59,434 nucleotides of DNA from NCBI GenBank assembly GCA_905197905.1, contig CAJKAP010000014.1, forward strand, positions 1 through 59,434, read 5' to 3'. The translations under genes and the position numbers were made by a program. Positions 1-9,330 of this stretch are shown here, piece by piece. Origin of the DNA: an uncultured Sutterella sp. GTDB taxonomy: Bacteria > Pseudomonadota > Gammaproteobacteria > Burkholderiales > Burkholderiaceae_F. Every line of letters begins with the position of its first letter. Position 1 is the stretch's first letter. The notes beneath the pieces were generated by a model, which saw only the letters and a list, made by a program, of their open reading frames with translations, was not told the origin of the DNA and made no database searches.

Positions 1-285
1 TTGAAAACCGCTTTGGCTTTAAAACAGCGTCTAAAAGAACTTAAAGTAACCTATAACCGCATTGCTAGTGATGACTGGAGCGCTTTTGTAAATGCGTTTT
101 CTGATGCTAATGACCAATGGGTTGGCAAGCAACATACTAAAGCCATTGAAGGTAATAACTGTCGGATTCGGCATAGATTAAGCAGAGCCATTAGGCGCAG
201 TTGCTGTTTTTCTAAGTCAATGTTTTATCATGTTAAATCATTTAACATTGGATTTTGGGCAATCAATAATCCTAAACAAATTTAA
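1..285 (+). CDS. IS1-family transposase, C-terminal fragment
   Basis: The frame is open from the window edge, so the N-terminus lies outside; the TTG at position 1 is not a credible start. The visible 94 residues carry the IS1 InsB-like C-terminal pattern: a catalytic-type Asp (DDWSAF), then GKQ-T-IE-N, R-RLSR, RR, and CFSKS followed by His. IS1 transposases are DDE enzymes that move the element by cut or copy of its ends. Known InsB proteins end with the same GK..T..IE..N / FSKS arrangement. Family assignment is by motif only; whether the full gene is intact or frameshifted cannot be judged here. Confidence 0.75.
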   Translation: MKTALALKQRLKELKVTYNRIASDDWSAFVNAFSDANDQWVGKQHTKAIEGNNCRIRHRLSRAIRRSCCFSKSMFYHVKSFNIGFWAINNPKQI

Positions 286-311
286 AACAGCACACTTTTC
301 AGGACACCACC
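1..311 (+). mobile_element. Right end of IS1-family insertion sequence
   Basis: The transposase fragment stops 26 bp before a stretch (about 282-311) whose reverse complement begins GGTGGTGTCCTGAAAAG. This resembles the GGTGATG-type terminal inverted repeat of IS1 elements, so the element probably ends near 311. The other end and any target duplication lie outside the window. Confidence 0.6.
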
Positions 312-478
312 AAAGAGAGTAGTAGTCTCACAACTCTCTCCTTGCCTCTCGCGGAAAGTCCCAATTGGCAGTAGAGCTTCGCTTCTCTAAAATGGGAAGA
401 CTATAGAAGGTTTCTTGACGTGCTTCCCCTACTTTCCCCCTATTCGCACGTCCTTGTCACTTTGGGAGGTGACGCGTG

Positions 479-970
479 ATGCTCTACAAATCATGTCTTT
501 CTTTGCTCATTGGTGCGACTGCGTTCTTGAGCGCCAGCACCTATGCTTTGGTACCCACAGAGTCCAACGCGCAAATCCCAACGCCAGGCATGGTCACGCT
601 CCTTGATGTCTCCTCTCACTACTGCATTCCTTGCCGCGCGATGAAACCAAGAATGGAAAGTTTAAGTAAACGCTTTGATGAGACGGGCTTAGCGAAAGTC
701 TTTTTGGTCGACATGGAAGACGATCCCGCTATCATTGATCGCTTTCAAATTGAGGTGACGCCTACGTTTCTCTTTTTTGATGCTGAGGGAAAAGAAGTGG
801 CTCGATTGCGAGGGATTGTGGAAGAAGCGGAGCTCGCTCATTTGCTTCAAAAATTAAGAAGCGAGAAAGAAAAGAGTGAAGTCACTAAAGATCAATTTAA
901 GATTCCAAATTTACAATTTAATGTAACTTCGATTTTTGTCCATATTTTTAAGGTTTTTCTATACATATAA
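479..970 (+). CDS. Exported thioredoxin-like protein (CIPC motif)
   Basis: A 163-residue protein with a Sec-type signal (about residues 1-24, hydrophobic core then an Ala-rich end) followed by a thioredoxin fold. It has the CIPC active-site motif at about residues 44-47, the conserved VDMEDDP strand and the cis-Pro loop VTPTFLFFD. CxxC thioredoxin-like proteins in the periplasm reduce or shuffle disulfides, or pass electrons to reductases. The ATG at 479 is chosen over the GTG at 476 because GGGAGGT lies 8 nt upstream. The last 30 or so residues form an unusual hydrophobic, aromatic tail beyond the fold. It stands alone upstream of a terminator; the specific partner is unknown. Confidence 0.8.
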   Translation: MLYKSCLSLLIGATAFLSASTYALVPTESNAQIPTPGMVTLLDVSSHYCIPCRAMKPRMESLSKRFDETGLAKVFLVDMEDDPAIIDRFQIEVTPTFLFFDAEGKEVARLRGIVEEAELAHLLQKLRSEKEKSEVTKDQFKIPNLQFNVTSIFVHIFKVFLYI

Positions 971-1025
971 GTCTCTTGACGATCACCTTTAGACACTCTA
1001 AAATGACTTTCAAAGAGATGACTTT

Positions 1026-1063
1026 GAGGACTGGCCTATCCTACTGAAGGCAGTCCTCTTTGC
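1026..1063 (+). terminator. Rho-independent terminator after thioredoxin-like gene
   Basis: GAGGACTG (1026-1033) pairs with CAGTCCTC (1051-1058), followed by a short T-rich stretch. The loop is long (17 nt), so efficiency may be moderate. Confidence 0.55.
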
Positions 1064-1115
1064 GTCTTGGGTAATGTTTTTTGTGTCCTCGCCTCAGAGG
1101 AGAAGGAGTTGAAAA

Positions 1116-1505
1116 ATGCGTGATCGCGTCATTGGGCTCTACAAAGGGCGCCTTAGAGCGCGGGTTTCGCCCGAGCTACCAGTCACCACCCGCCTCATTC
1201 ACTATGAGCAAGGTGAGGACGAGCGAGAACTTCTATTTTTTGCCGAAGAGATTCGTGCGCGCCCAGACGATCCACTCTGGAGCACGCGCGAAGATGGCCT
1301 TATCCGCGTGGTGCTCGCCCGTGCTTCTGAATATTCTGAATCGCTTATCGCGGATGGCGTGGTCTACCTCACCAATGCGCTGATTCAGATTTCTGATGAG
1401 AATATTGAAGCTGGCACGGACAAACCTGAGCCCTATGTCTATACGAGCTCACTTGGGATTGACCTCTTGCAGCCACAGTTGGCATTGACACAAGAAGGAG
1501 CTTAA
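1116..1505 (+). CDS. Small protein, SSB/OB-fold-like (upstream member of tandem pair)
   Basis: A 129-residue protein with no named family that I recognise. It starts at an ATG with a strong GGAGAAGGAG Shine-Dalgarno. It aligns end to end with the next gene: a GRLRARV...PVT opening strand, a central LLFFAEE strand, a DGVVYL strand, and a terminal GIDLLQPQL matching ALDVVQPRV. The spacing of hydrophobic strands recalls single-stranded DNA-binding OB folds (G-x-V, a mid-chain xNF-type strand, then VYIDG). That is inference from pattern, not a search result. It shares an operon with its paralogue (2 nt gap). Function unknown. Confidence 0.7.
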   Translation: MRDRVIGLYKGRLRARVSPELPVTTRLIHYEQGEDERELLFFAEEIRARPDDPLWSTREDGLIRVVLARASEYSESLIADGVVYLTNALIQISDENIEAGTDKPEPYVYTSSLGIDLLQPQLALTQEGA

Positions 1506-1507
1506 TC

Positions 1508-1894
1508 ATGACGGAATTCGATGGCGATGGTCCTTTTAAAGGCTATGTGAGAGCGAAAGTCACAAAAGAGAAACCCGTCACTTTTAATGTCGTCAATCTA
1601 CATAACGGCGGAAGAATGACGGTGCTGAATTTTGCCGCCTACGTCGTGGACAAACATGACGAAACGCTCTATCAAGTGACGGTCTGGAACGCGCCGGACG
1701 GCGCGGAAAAGCATATTTTTGATGGCGCAGTGTATTTCATTGACGGCAAAAAGCAAGTAAACACCTTCACGAAATCTGACGGTAGCACGGTCATCTCGCA
1801 CGTGTTGATACCCCGCAGTATTGCGCTCGATGTGGTGCAACCTCGCGTGAAATGGAAAGTGAAAAAGAAGGTCGGTGAGCCTTTAGAGAACTAA
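1508..1894 (+). CDS. Small protein, SSB/OB-fold-like (downstream member of tandem pair)
   Basis: A 128-residue paralogue of the preceding gene, starting 2 nt after its stop with AAGGAGC as ribosome site. The order is GYVRAKVTKEKPVTF, a middle strand MTVLNFAAYVVD, LYQVTVWN, GAVYFIDGKKQVNTFTKSDG and a final ALDVVQPRVKWKVKKK. The middle part resembles the SSB sequence order (an NF-type strand, a V-x-W/F strand, a VYI-G hairpin, a tag-DG turn). The basic tail (KWKVKKK) would suit nucleic-acid binding. An SSB-type acidic C-terminal tip is absent. Role unknown; a phage or plasmid-derived ssDNA-binding function is one possibility. Confidence 0.7.
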   Translation: MTEFDGDGPFKGYVRAKVTKEKPVTFNVVNLHNGGRMTVLNFAAYVVDKHDETLYQVTVWNAPDGAEKHIFDGAVYFIDGKKQVNTFTKSDGSTVISHVLIPRSIALDVVQPRVKWKVKKKVGEPLEN

Positions 1895-1920
1895 CTAAAA
1901 CAAGACGCACTATAAAAGCA

Positions 1921-1964
1921 AAACCTCCGTTAAGCCATATTTTCTGGCTCTTCGGAGGTTTTAT
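1921..1964 (+). terminator. Rho-independent terminator after the tandem SSB-like pair
   Basis: AAACCTCCG pairs with CGGAGGTTT, with an inner AGCCA/TGGCT stem, followed by TTTTAT. The long two-part stem could act in both directions. Confidence 0.8.
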
Positions 1965-1996
1965 GTTGGAGGAGAAGTGAGCTCCTCCTCTCCTTT

Positions 1997-2926
1997 TTAA
2001 TAGTAACGAATGCTTTCGTTACGCGCCCCTTGGCGTGCTTCATGCTCAAGGCGCGACGGAACCCAACGACGGCAGAACGACATCAGCTGCTCCATATCCC
2101 GCGAGATGTATTTTTCGCGGTGGCGACAGAAGCTCAATTGTCGTTCAAATTGTTCAGGGAGTCGTACGCGCTCTAATCTCGGACCAAAGAACGGGTCAGA
2201 GAGCACGCGGTTGGTCATAAAAGTGAGACCCATCCCGTTCATCACCATACCAATGATGGCTTCAAAGCTATTGACCGTCGCCACAATCTTCGGGCAGTAA
2301 AGGCGCTGCGAGAGCTGCGCATTAAAGAAAATGCGCGTCGAAGACCCTGGCTCACGCAGAATCCAATTTTCTTTGGAGAGTTTTTCCCAGGAGACGACTT
2401 CGTTCGTCAAGCGATGCCCGCGTGGCGCCACCACAACGAGCTCATCGGTCATCCAAGGTTCTGTGATCAAATCTAAGTCGAAAATCGGCCCTTCTACTAA
2501 AGCGATATCCGAACTAAAGTTCCCCAAGTGGGTTGCCACGTCAGAAGTGTTGGCAACTTCAACCTCTGGGAGCCAATTCGCGCTCGCATAGAAGTCTCGG
2601 AAAAGGTCCGCGATAAAGAACGCGCCAATTGAGAGCGTCACGTCAAGCTTTAACTGTGCGTGAGAAGGATGCCGGAAAAAGTGCTCCGCATCGTCCGCGC
2701 GGCGCACGAGTTCGTCAGCAGTACTTTTAAAGGCTCTTCCCTCAGCACTTAATACCGCGCGCCCCTTGCTGCGCTCAAAAAGATTGACCCCAAGACGCGT
2801 TTCAAGGTCTGTAATCGCCTGACTCACAGCAGACTTGGTGATGCCAAGAATGGCCCCCGCATCACTAATACTGTCACTTTGTGCAACGGCTAGAAAGATC
2901 TGCACTTGTCTTAGGGTTAGAGACAT
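1997..2926 (-). CDS. LysR-family transcriptional regulator
   Basis: A 309-residue LysR-type regulator. The N-terminal winged helix-turn-helix (residues 1-60) reads MSLTLRQVQIFLAVA, then SAVSQAITDLETRLGVNLFER. A periplasmic-binding-protein-like effector domain follows to the C-terminus. The ATG at 2926 is chosen because GAGGAGG sits just upstream and the helix-turn-helix begins there; an upstream TTG at 3100 would add 58 unconserved residues. The sequence resembles the CysB/YeiE side of the family by eye. The target and inducer are unknown; a 390 bp gap separates it from the divergent gene at 3319. Confidence 0.88.
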   Translation of the reverse strand: MSLTLRQVQIFLAVAQSDSISDAGAILGITKSAVSQAITDLETRLGVNLFERSKGRAVLSAEGRAFKSTADELVRRADDAEHFFRHPSHAQLKLDVTLSIGAFFIADLFRDFYASANWLPEVEVANTSDVATHLGNFSSDIALVEGPIFDLDLITEPWMTDELVVVAPRGHRLTNEVVSWEKLSKENWILREPGSSTRIFFNAQLSQRLYCPKIVATVNSFEAIIGMVMNGMGLTFMTNRVLSDPFFGPRLERVRLPEQFERQLSFCRHREKYISRDMEQLMSFCRRWVPSRLEHEARQGARNESIRYY

Positions 2927-3318
2927 GAGGGCCTCCTCAAAAATAGGTCGACTTTCCTTTTTTTCGAACCTCTTTTTCGCCCTTGCTTTCTTAGAGAGGG
3001 CAATTGCCGAAAAACGGAAGAAACATGCGGGTTTGTCAAGGTTTAATCTATTTAAACCTCGTCTTTTATTTGTTAAGTTAATGATAAACAAGCCGTTCAA
3101 AACTGGCTACTTGGGATTAATACTAATGGCTAGGTGATTAGAGATGTGCTTCTTGTTTTTTCTTTTCAGTGATACCTTTTCCAGAGCTTCTTCATTGTCT
3201 CTTCTCTTTCTCCTATAATGCACTGCACCTAGGCTAACAAAAGAAAGTAGGCATCTCCCGGCTTTCCTTTTAGCCAGCAAATAACGCAGAAAAATCTCTC
3301 TTAAAGTCAGGAATTGTG
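2927..3318. other. Divergent intergenic region, LysR regulator / RHH-like gene
   Basis: A 392 bp AT-rich non-coding stretch between divergent genes. The clearest signal is a TATAAT hexamer at 3214-3219 on the plus strand, with TTCATT 17 bp upstream (3191-3196). It would start a transcript about 95 nt before the RHH-like gene. The LysR gene's own promoter was not identified. Confidence 0.5.
3191..3219 (+). promoter_or_regulatory. Putative sigma70 promoter for RHH-like gene and gpmI
   Basis: A perfect TATAAT at 3214-3219 with a weak -35 (TTCATT, 3191-3196) at 17 bp spacing. No other candidate of this quality lies upstream of the two genes. Confidence 0.5.
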
Positions 3319-3504
3319 ATGGAAGACGACAGCATCATTACCTTAGAAGTCGCCATTGAACGAGCGCTTTTAGATGACCTTCTGGAAGCCGCGCAGCATC
3401 GTGGTCAGAGCATTAGTGAATTTGTCGAAACGGTTTTGCGCCGTGAAGTGGAAGTGGTTCGTCATGAACCGATTCACGCGATCGACGCCGACAACGAAGA
3501 CTAA
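3319..3504 (+). CDS. Small ribbon-helix-helix-like protein
   Basis: A 61-residue acidic protein. Its pattern is a short beta strand (ITLEVAIER) followed by helices: ALLDDLLEAAQHRGQS and ISEFVETVLRREVEVV. This is the layout of MetJ/Arc/CopG-type ribbon-helix-helix DNA-binding proteins, in which the strand contacts DNA and the protein dimerises. The ATG at 3319 is preferred over the overlapping GTG at 3316. It lies 65 bp upstream of gpmI in the same direction and may be co-transcribed. It has no toxin partner beside it. The assignment is tentative given its size. Confidence 0.6.
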   Translation: MEDDSIITLEVAIERALLDDLLEAAQHRGQSISEFVETVLRREVEVVRHEPIHAIDADNED

Positions 3505-3569
3505 TCTCGCGACGCGCACACTCACCCGAGACACTCACGACTCACTGAGAGAAAAGGAGGCACTTAACG

Positions 3570-5105
3570 ATGCCAGCAGCAAAAAAAGTTCTTTTGATGA
3601 TTTTGGATGGATGGGGAATCGGTCGTGGCGACAAGGCTGACGTGGTTAGCCACGTCTCTAACGGTCACTTAGCCGCCCTCACCCAACGCTACCCACACGC
3701 CACCCTTCGCACCGATGGGGAAAATGTGGGTTTGCCTAACGGTCAGATGGGCAACAGCGAAGTGGGCCACATGAATATTGGCGCAGGTCGCGTGCTCTAC
3801 CAAGACTTGGTGAAGATTAATCGTGCGGTGGCACAGAATACGCTCGCCACCCTCCCCGCTGTGCAATCTCTTCTCGCGGCAGCAAAAAAGCCTGGGGCAA
3901 CGCTTCACCTTCTTGGGCTTTTCTCTGATGGCGGTGTACATAGTCATATCGACCATCTCTACGCGTTTGGTCGCTTAGCCAAAGAAAACGGGATTGAGCG
4001 CGTCGCTGTGCACGCTTTTATGGACGGGCGCGATACGGACCCCAAGAGTGGGCTCTCCTTTATCGATGCCTTCCGTGCTGAGCAAGCCACAGGCAAGATG
4101 GCGGGGGAACTCGTCTCCATGATTGGTCGCTACTGGGCAATGGACCGCGATAAGCGCTGGGAGCGTGTGAAGCGCGCTTATGACCTCTTGGTGCATGGCG
4201 TGGGAGAAGCGACGACGGACTTCCGTCAAAGCTTGGAAGCTTCCTACGAAAAAGGCATCACGGACGAATTTGTCGAACCCTATGCGCTCGCCTCCAACGT
4301 CCCCATGCATAAGACGATTCAGCCTGGCGACACGGTGCTCTTTTTGAATTTCCGCAATGATCGCGCCAAAGAATTGACGACGGTGTTAACGCAGTCCGCT
4401 CAAGAAGGCATGACGCCTATTGAAAACCTCGCCTTCTTCACGATGACGCCTTACGATCCGACCTATCAAGGGTTGACGGTGCTCTTCCCCAAGGAAAATG
4501 TCAGCAACACGTTGGGCGAAGTCTTGGCTTCGCACGGATTAAAGCAATTGCGTATTGCTGAAACGGAAAAGTACCCGCACGTCACGTTCTTCTTTAATGG
4601 CGGTCGCGAAGCGCTCTTTGAAAATGAAGACCGCATCATGGTCCCCTCACCCAAGGTCGCAACCTACGATTTGCAGCCTGAGATGAGTGCGCCAGAAGTG
4701 ACAGAAAAAGTCGTCAATGCGCTCAATGCAGAAACCTACGACTTTATTTGCCTAAATTTCGCCAATGGCGACATGGTGGGTCACACTGGCGTTTACGAAG
4801 CCATTGATAAAGCCGTGCACTGTATCGATAAGTGTGCTGCCGAAGTGATTGCGGCTGCCCAAGCGCATGGCTACGAAGTGATTCAGATTGCGGACCATGG
4901 GAATGCGGACCACGCACTAAACGAAGATGGAACGCCTAATACAGCGCACTCCTTAAATCCTGTGCCGCTTCTGGTGATTTCGGATCGTGTCGCGAGTGTG
5001 AAGTCTGGCGTTTTAGCTGACGTAGCGCCCACGATTCTCACCCTGATGGGCGTGCCCGTTCCTTCCGATATGACTGGCAACGTCTTAGTGACGATGAAAG
5101 CTTAA
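3570..5105 (+). CDS. gpmI: 2,3-bisphosphoglycerate-independent phosphoglycerate mutase
   Basis: A 511-residue cytoplasmic enzyme that interconverts 3- and 2-phosphoglycerate in glycolysis and gluconeogenesis using two Mn2+ ions. Family signatures are clear. LLMILDGWG near the N-terminus provides the first metal Asp, GNSEVGHMNIGAGR carries the phosphoryl-accepting Ser, HAFMDGRDTDP, RYWAMDRDKRW and FRNDRAKE line the substrate lid, and ADHGNADH near residue 445 binds metal. Length is normal. The start at 3570 follows a strong AAAAGGAGG site. Confidence 0.97.
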   Translation: MPAAKKVLLMILDGWGIGRGDKADVVSHVSNGHLAALTQRYPHATLRTDGENVGLPNGQMGNSEVGHMNIGAGRVLYQDLVKINRAVAQNTLATLPAVQSLLAAAKKPGATLHLLGLFSDGGVHSHIDHLYAFGRLAKENGIERVAVHAFMDGRDTDPKSGLSFIDAFRAEQATGKMAGELVSMIGRYWAMDRDKRWERVKRAYDLLVHGVGEATTDFRQSLEASYEKGITDEFVEPYALASNVPMHKTIQPGDTVLFLNFRNDRAKELTTVLTQSAQEGMTPIENLAFFTMTPYDPTYQGLTVLFPKENVSNTLGEVLASHGLKQLRIAETEKYPHVTFFFNGGREALFENEDRIMVPSPKVATYDLQPEMSAPEVTEKVVNALNAETYDFICLNFANGDMVGHTGVYEAIDKAVHCIDKCAAEVIAAAQAHGYEVIQIADHGNADHALNEDGTPNTAHSLNPVPLLVISDRVASVKSGVLADVAPTILTLMGVPVPSDMTGNVLVTMKA

Positions 5106-5145
5106 GTCGCCATTCATCGCGCTCGTAATCATTTTTGACCTTTTT

Positions 5146-5185
5146 AAACCCGCTTTTTTCTTTTTTAGAAAAAAGGCGGGTTTTC
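5146..5185 (+). terminator. Rho-independent terminator after gpmI
   Basis: AAACCCGC plus a T-run pairs with an A-run plus GCGGGTTT, followed by TTCC. The long stem with A/T-rich interior is typical. Confidence 0.85.
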
Positions 5186-5350
5186 CTTTATATAGGCATT
5201 TTATTTAAAAATAAAGTTGATTCTTTTTTTCTCTCCTCTTAGACTGGAGAAGACCATTAGGTTACCGCTCGGTAACTTTTCCTGCGTGCCACTCACCTCC
5301 CCCGAATTTCCTATGCACGCACCCTACTCTTCACTAGAGAGGACCAACTT

Positions 5351-8300
5351 ATGTCTCAAAAATCTTTTGCACGAAAGCAATTTGTCTTGAATCTTTTAGG
5401 AGCGCTTGCTGTCATTTGGGCGCCGCACGTGCTTGCTGTTTACGATGCGAGCACCAACACCGAAACGCTCACCGACCTGATGATTAGTCGCACGCGTAGC
5501 GATACCGCCAAGGGCGACATGGTGGACTATATTCATCCAGACCGTGACCTCACCATTATTTGGACGGGCCCCAAGCGCTCTGACGACTTTGAGACACCTA
5601 TTAAACGACCTGACGGCAACGCGATTCGCGATGGTAATGTGGATGTACGCAATCTCACGATTGACGCGAACTTCTTTGAAGCCTACGGCTACACGGTCGA
5701 AGTGAAAAAAGAAAAAGTCGGTGACCAATGGGTGGAGAAAAAATACCGAAATCCTTATTACCTCGAAATTCGCAACAAAGGCATTTACGCCAACGACGGC
5801 ATGAGCCACATTAAAGCGAGTGGCGATATTAACGTGACCGCTAAAAATGACGGAATTTATACCGAGGCTGGTGGCAGCGTTGTGATCGAAGGTTTTAAAA
5901 ACCTCACGGTGAAAGGCACGGGCTATTTTTCCTATGATCCATCGATCTATTTCGACAACCCACCGCCTCCCGCTTATGAAGTCCCCGGCATTATCACACT
6001 AGAGAAAACCGATGAATTTGAAGCGGGCCGCTACGATGGCAAGGAATTGATTTACACGACTGGTGCGCACGGGATTGTCGACAACGGTCAAGGCATTGAT
6101 ATTCGTGGCGGAAAAGTGGATATTTTCGCCCAAGGTATGCAACACTCGGCCGTTGGGAACCGCTTGGGCTATGGTGGCACAGACGTGACGCCAGAGTCTC
6201 AAAAGCCCTTTGAATTCACGGGTGACCATATCAGTATCATCGCCGACGATGTGAAGCTCGTCGCACCTGGCGCTGGGATTGCCGCCATTAGTGGCAACGG
6301 GGGAAAGAAATTCACCGTCACTGTCAATACAGGGCACCTCTACAGCATGGGCGGCTGGATTGGATCCGTTGCCATGGGCGGGAACGCAGAAGCGCTCATC
6401 AATCAAGATGGCACTAAAGGTTTGATTGAACTCTTGGGAAGCGTCTCGGCCTCTGCTGGTGGCGTTGTGAAAATTAACTTTGATGGCGCGGGTTCATACG
6501 TGAGAGGTGCTGAGGATGATAGTGGCACCGCCTTTAGCGTGTATGGAAAAGCGCGTGACATCTTGACCAATCCTGGTGAAACCAAAATCGTTGCCAATTT
6601 CTTTGGCGAAAACCAAACAGTCCACGGTTCCTCTGAAAATTACGGAGAACTAGGACAGTTTGACCTCACCTCAACCAAAGACAATTTCACCATCATCAGC
6701 GCTGACGATTCATACAGGGAAGACTTTGCGATTGAATCGCTCGAGGGCGCCACCACCAACTTGGTGCTTCAAGGCAACAATGCCTCGATCACGGGCAGTA
6801 TCGCCTCGTCCTCTAAAGCCAAAACCACGCTACTTTCGACGGGTGACAATTTAACGATCAACGGCAATCTCCAGGCTGCGACCTACAGCCAGGGTAGTCT
6901 TTCAACCGACATCGGTGGCGGATCAATCTACATTAAAGTGTCGGGCGCTAACACCACGATGACGGGTTCCTTAAAGGCGAGCGGGAAAAATAACTCCTTA
7001 GAGGCGGTTTTTGAGAAAGATGTCAAACTCGTTGGCAATATCCAAGCGACTGGAACCTATGGAGGGCTGAGTTCGAGTGATAAACCTGACCTCATGCAAT
7101 ATTTTGCCGCTACTGGCAACAAACTCACCGCAACGTTTAATGGCGTCGTGGACCATGAAGGCCAAATCGAATCCGCGGGTGAAAACACGCTCGCCGTCAA
7201 ATATTTAGCAAGTGGAAGCCACATCCACCACGAAGGCTCCTCCTACAGCTCGCTCGTCAGGAACCGAGGTGTCATGTCTTTAGACTTTGCCGATGGCATC
7301 ACAGTCTCTGGCAATATGGCAAACGACTATTCTGAGATCAAAGACGGTGACCTCATTAAGAATAAGCCTGCTGCTAACTACCGTGAATGGATTCAGAAAG
7401 GTCAGCTCACCGTCAATTTGGATGGCGCGGACTGGACCGGTTCTATCACCAACATTTCTGGAAAGGCCATCTTTACGATGACGGGCGATGCGACTTGGCA
7501 CGGAAATATCGTGACGGAGACCAGTGAAGCCGATGACCTCACTGAAGTCACGCTCAAAGATAAAAGTGCTTGGCGAGGCCATGCCTCTGGAACAAAGCGC
7601 ACGCCTGCAATGGGCCACGCAATATTGAGTGATACCGCTCGTTGGGATTTGGACGCCAATAGTGAACTCGAACTCTTAAAGATGGGAGGCACGAGTAGTG
7701 TGTCGCTCGCCGATACGGGTGAAGATAAGGCACGCCTCTTGCAAACCGCAGAGCTTCAAGGTTTGGGCACGTTCATTCTCGATATGAAATATAAAGACGA
7801 CAACGTTCTTACCTATCGCCAAAGCGCTATTGATTCAACGCCTCCCACGACTCGCACACGCAATGCGGGTGACGAAGAAGAAAACGCCACGCCAACTGAC
7901 AGCTTTGCAAGCGACTACTTGATTGCGAAGGCAGGCTCTGGCGAATACACCATTGTGGCAAGCGAAGCGAGTGACGTCTCAACACTCAAAGGCGGCAATA
8001 AGCTCTTCTTTGCTACAGTGCCAGCTAATAGCGCCACCTTTAAAGCAGGTGCCTCTCGCGTGGTCATCCCCAACCGTGGTTCGCTCTTTAACACGATCTA
8101 TAGCTACAAGGTCGAAAAGGAAGCAGATACCACTGAAGACGCCACCTTCCAAGGTTTCGAGAACTGGTACTTGACGCTTGACGCGGAAAATACTGGTGAA
8201 GAAGTGAACGATAACGGTCGAGTCCCGGGTCCTGCGTGGAGCGCTGTGATGGCTCTCTGGCGCGATAACGATACGCTCGTGAAGCGCTTAGGTGAATTGC

Positions 8301-9112
8301 ACTTCATCGATCGCGGTCAATACTCAAGCGGCAGTTGGGCGCGCTTTACGCATCAAAAGACAAAGCGTACGAGCACAACGCACGCCTTTAGCGCGCCGTA
8401 CGATCGCATCCAGGTGGGCTACGATTGGCAAAAGACCGATCAAGCACAAAACCATTGGTTCTTGGGGGCGGCTTATGCCTATGGCTGGGGAGATGTGGAT
8501 TACGCCAAAGGCACGGGCAAGATGCATAGCAATGAAGTGACGCTTTACGCGACACACGTGCGTCCTACTGGACACACTTGGGATATCGTTGCTCGCGCGG
8601 GTCGCATTAGCTCTGAATTCACCACGAGTTTAGGCGACAAGGCGAAGTTTAAGAACTGGGCAGCAAGTGTTGGCGTGGAATACGGCAAAACTTTTGCGCT
8701 TTCAGAGCGCTTCACACTGGAGCCACAAGCGCAGTTGACGTATCACTACCTCTGGGGTGACGAATTCCGTACGCGTAACGGCACGGCAATTCATCAAGAC
8801 AACGCCGATAGCCTTGTCGGTCGTTTAGGCGTTCTTGCAAGTTATGCTTGGGGCGAAGATGCTCGCTCTGGTCGCCTCTACGCGAAAGCTTCCGTCTTGC
8901 ATGACTTCAAGGGCGAAATGTCGAGTACCTTCACACAAGGCTCAACTGTGGAAGATCGCGACGATTTGGGTGATACATGGTACGTCGTTGGGCTTGGCAC
9001 GAACGTGAAGATGGGTAAGGCGTGGCAGGCCTACTTTGATGTGGAAACGGGTCTTGCGGCTACGGTGAAGACGAAATACAACATCAACGCTGGTGTGCGC
9101 TACACGTTCTAA
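5351..9112 (+). CDS. Autotransporter adhesin-like protein 1 (type Va)
   Basis: A 1253-residue classical monomeric autotransporter. A Sec signal (about residues 1-30, ending HVLA) is followed by a long Gly/Asn/Thr-rich beta-helix passenger. Its distal part has W-x-G coils (DWTGS, TWHGN, AWRGH). The translocator barrel spans about residue 958 to the end, begins WRDNDTLVKRLGELH and closes with YNINAGVRYTF; the terminal Phe is the usual BAM recognition residue. Such proteins insert in the outer membrane and display the passenger outside, often as adhesins. No protease triad is evident. The passenger N-terminus differs from the other two copies here. GAGAGGA precedes the start, and a small hairpin (GTTACC/GGTAAC, 5261-5276) lies in the leader. 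Confidence 0.92.
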   Translation: MSQKSFARKQFVLNLLGALAVIWAPHVLAVYDASTNTETLTDLMISRTRSDTAKGDMVDYIHPDRDLTIIWTGPKRSDDFETPIKRPDGNAIRDGNVDVRNLTIDANFFEAYGYTVEVKKEKVGDQWVEKKYRNPYYLEIRNKGIYANDGMSHIKASGDINVTAKNDGIYTEAGGSVVIEGFKNLTVKGTGYFSYDPSIYFDNPPPPAYEVPGIITLEKTDEFEAGRYDGKELIYTTGAHGIVDNGQGIDIRGGKVDIFAQGMQHSAVGNRLGYGGTDVTPESQKPFEFTGDHISIIADDVKLVAPGAGIAAISGNGGKKFTVTVNTGHLYSMGGWIGSVAMGGNAEALINQDGTKGLIELLGSVSASAGGVVKINFDGAGSYVRGAEDDSGTAFSVYGKARDILTNPGETKIVANFFGENQTVHGSSENYGELGQFDLTSTKDNFTIISADDSYREDFAIESLEGATTNLVLQGNNASITGSIASSSKAKTTLLSTGDNLTINGNLQAATYSQGSLSTDIGGGSIYIKVSGANTTMTGSLKASGKNNSLEAVFEKDVKLVGNIQATGTYGGLSSSDKPDLMQYFAATGNKLTATFNGVVDHEGQIESAGENTLAVKYLASGSHIHHEGSSYSSLVRNRGVMSLDFADGITVSGNMANDYSEIKDGDLIKNKPAANYREWIQKGQLTVNLDGADWTGSITNISGKAIFTMTGDATWHGNIVTETSEADDLTEVTLKDKSAWRGHASGTKRTPAMGHAILSDTARWDLDANSELELLKMGGTSSVSLADTGEDKARLLQTAELQGLGTFILDMKYKDDNVLTYRQSAIDSTPPTTRTRNAGDEEENATPTDSFASDYLIAKAGSGEYTIVASEASDVSTLKGGNKLFFATVPANSATFKAGASRVVIPNRGSLFNTIYSYKVEKEADTTEDATFQGFENWYLTLDAENTGEEVNDNGRVPGPAWSAVMALWRDNDTLVKRLGELHFIDRGQYSSGSWARFTHQKTKRTSTTHAFSAPYDRIQVGYDWQKTDQAQNHWFLGAAYAYGWGDVDYAKGTGKMHSNEVTLYATHVRPTGHTWDIVARAGRISSEFTTSLGDKAKFKNWAASVGVEYGKTFALSERFTLEPQAQLTYHYLWGDEFRTRNGTAIHQDNADSLVGRLGVLASYAWGEDARSGRLYAKASVLHDFKGEMSSTFTQGSTVEDRDDLGDTWYVVGLGTNVKMGKAWQAYFDVETGLAATVKTKYNINAGVRYTF

Positions 9113-9139
9113 ATTCCATTCACTTTTTCCTCTTTTTAT

Positions 9140-9178
9140 CCCCTCGTTCAATTCAAAAGTTGACGAGGGGATTCCTTT
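9140..9178 (+). terminator. Rho-independent terminator after autotransporter 1
   Basis: CCCCTCGT (9140-9147) pairs with ACGAGGGG (9163-9170), extended by CAA/TTG with one bulge, then ATTCCTTTT. It separates the two neighbouring autotransporters into different transcripts. Confidence 0.8.
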
Positions 9179-9330
9179 TAAAAAGAATCCTTGACACACA
9201 TCCCTAATAAAATCATAGAAATATTTTTTCACAACCTGCATTTATTCAGATAAACTACGAAATTCTGGACTAGCAAACCTTTGGGAACCGTTAGATCTCT
9301 AATTCCACTCACTTGATAGAAATGCAATAT

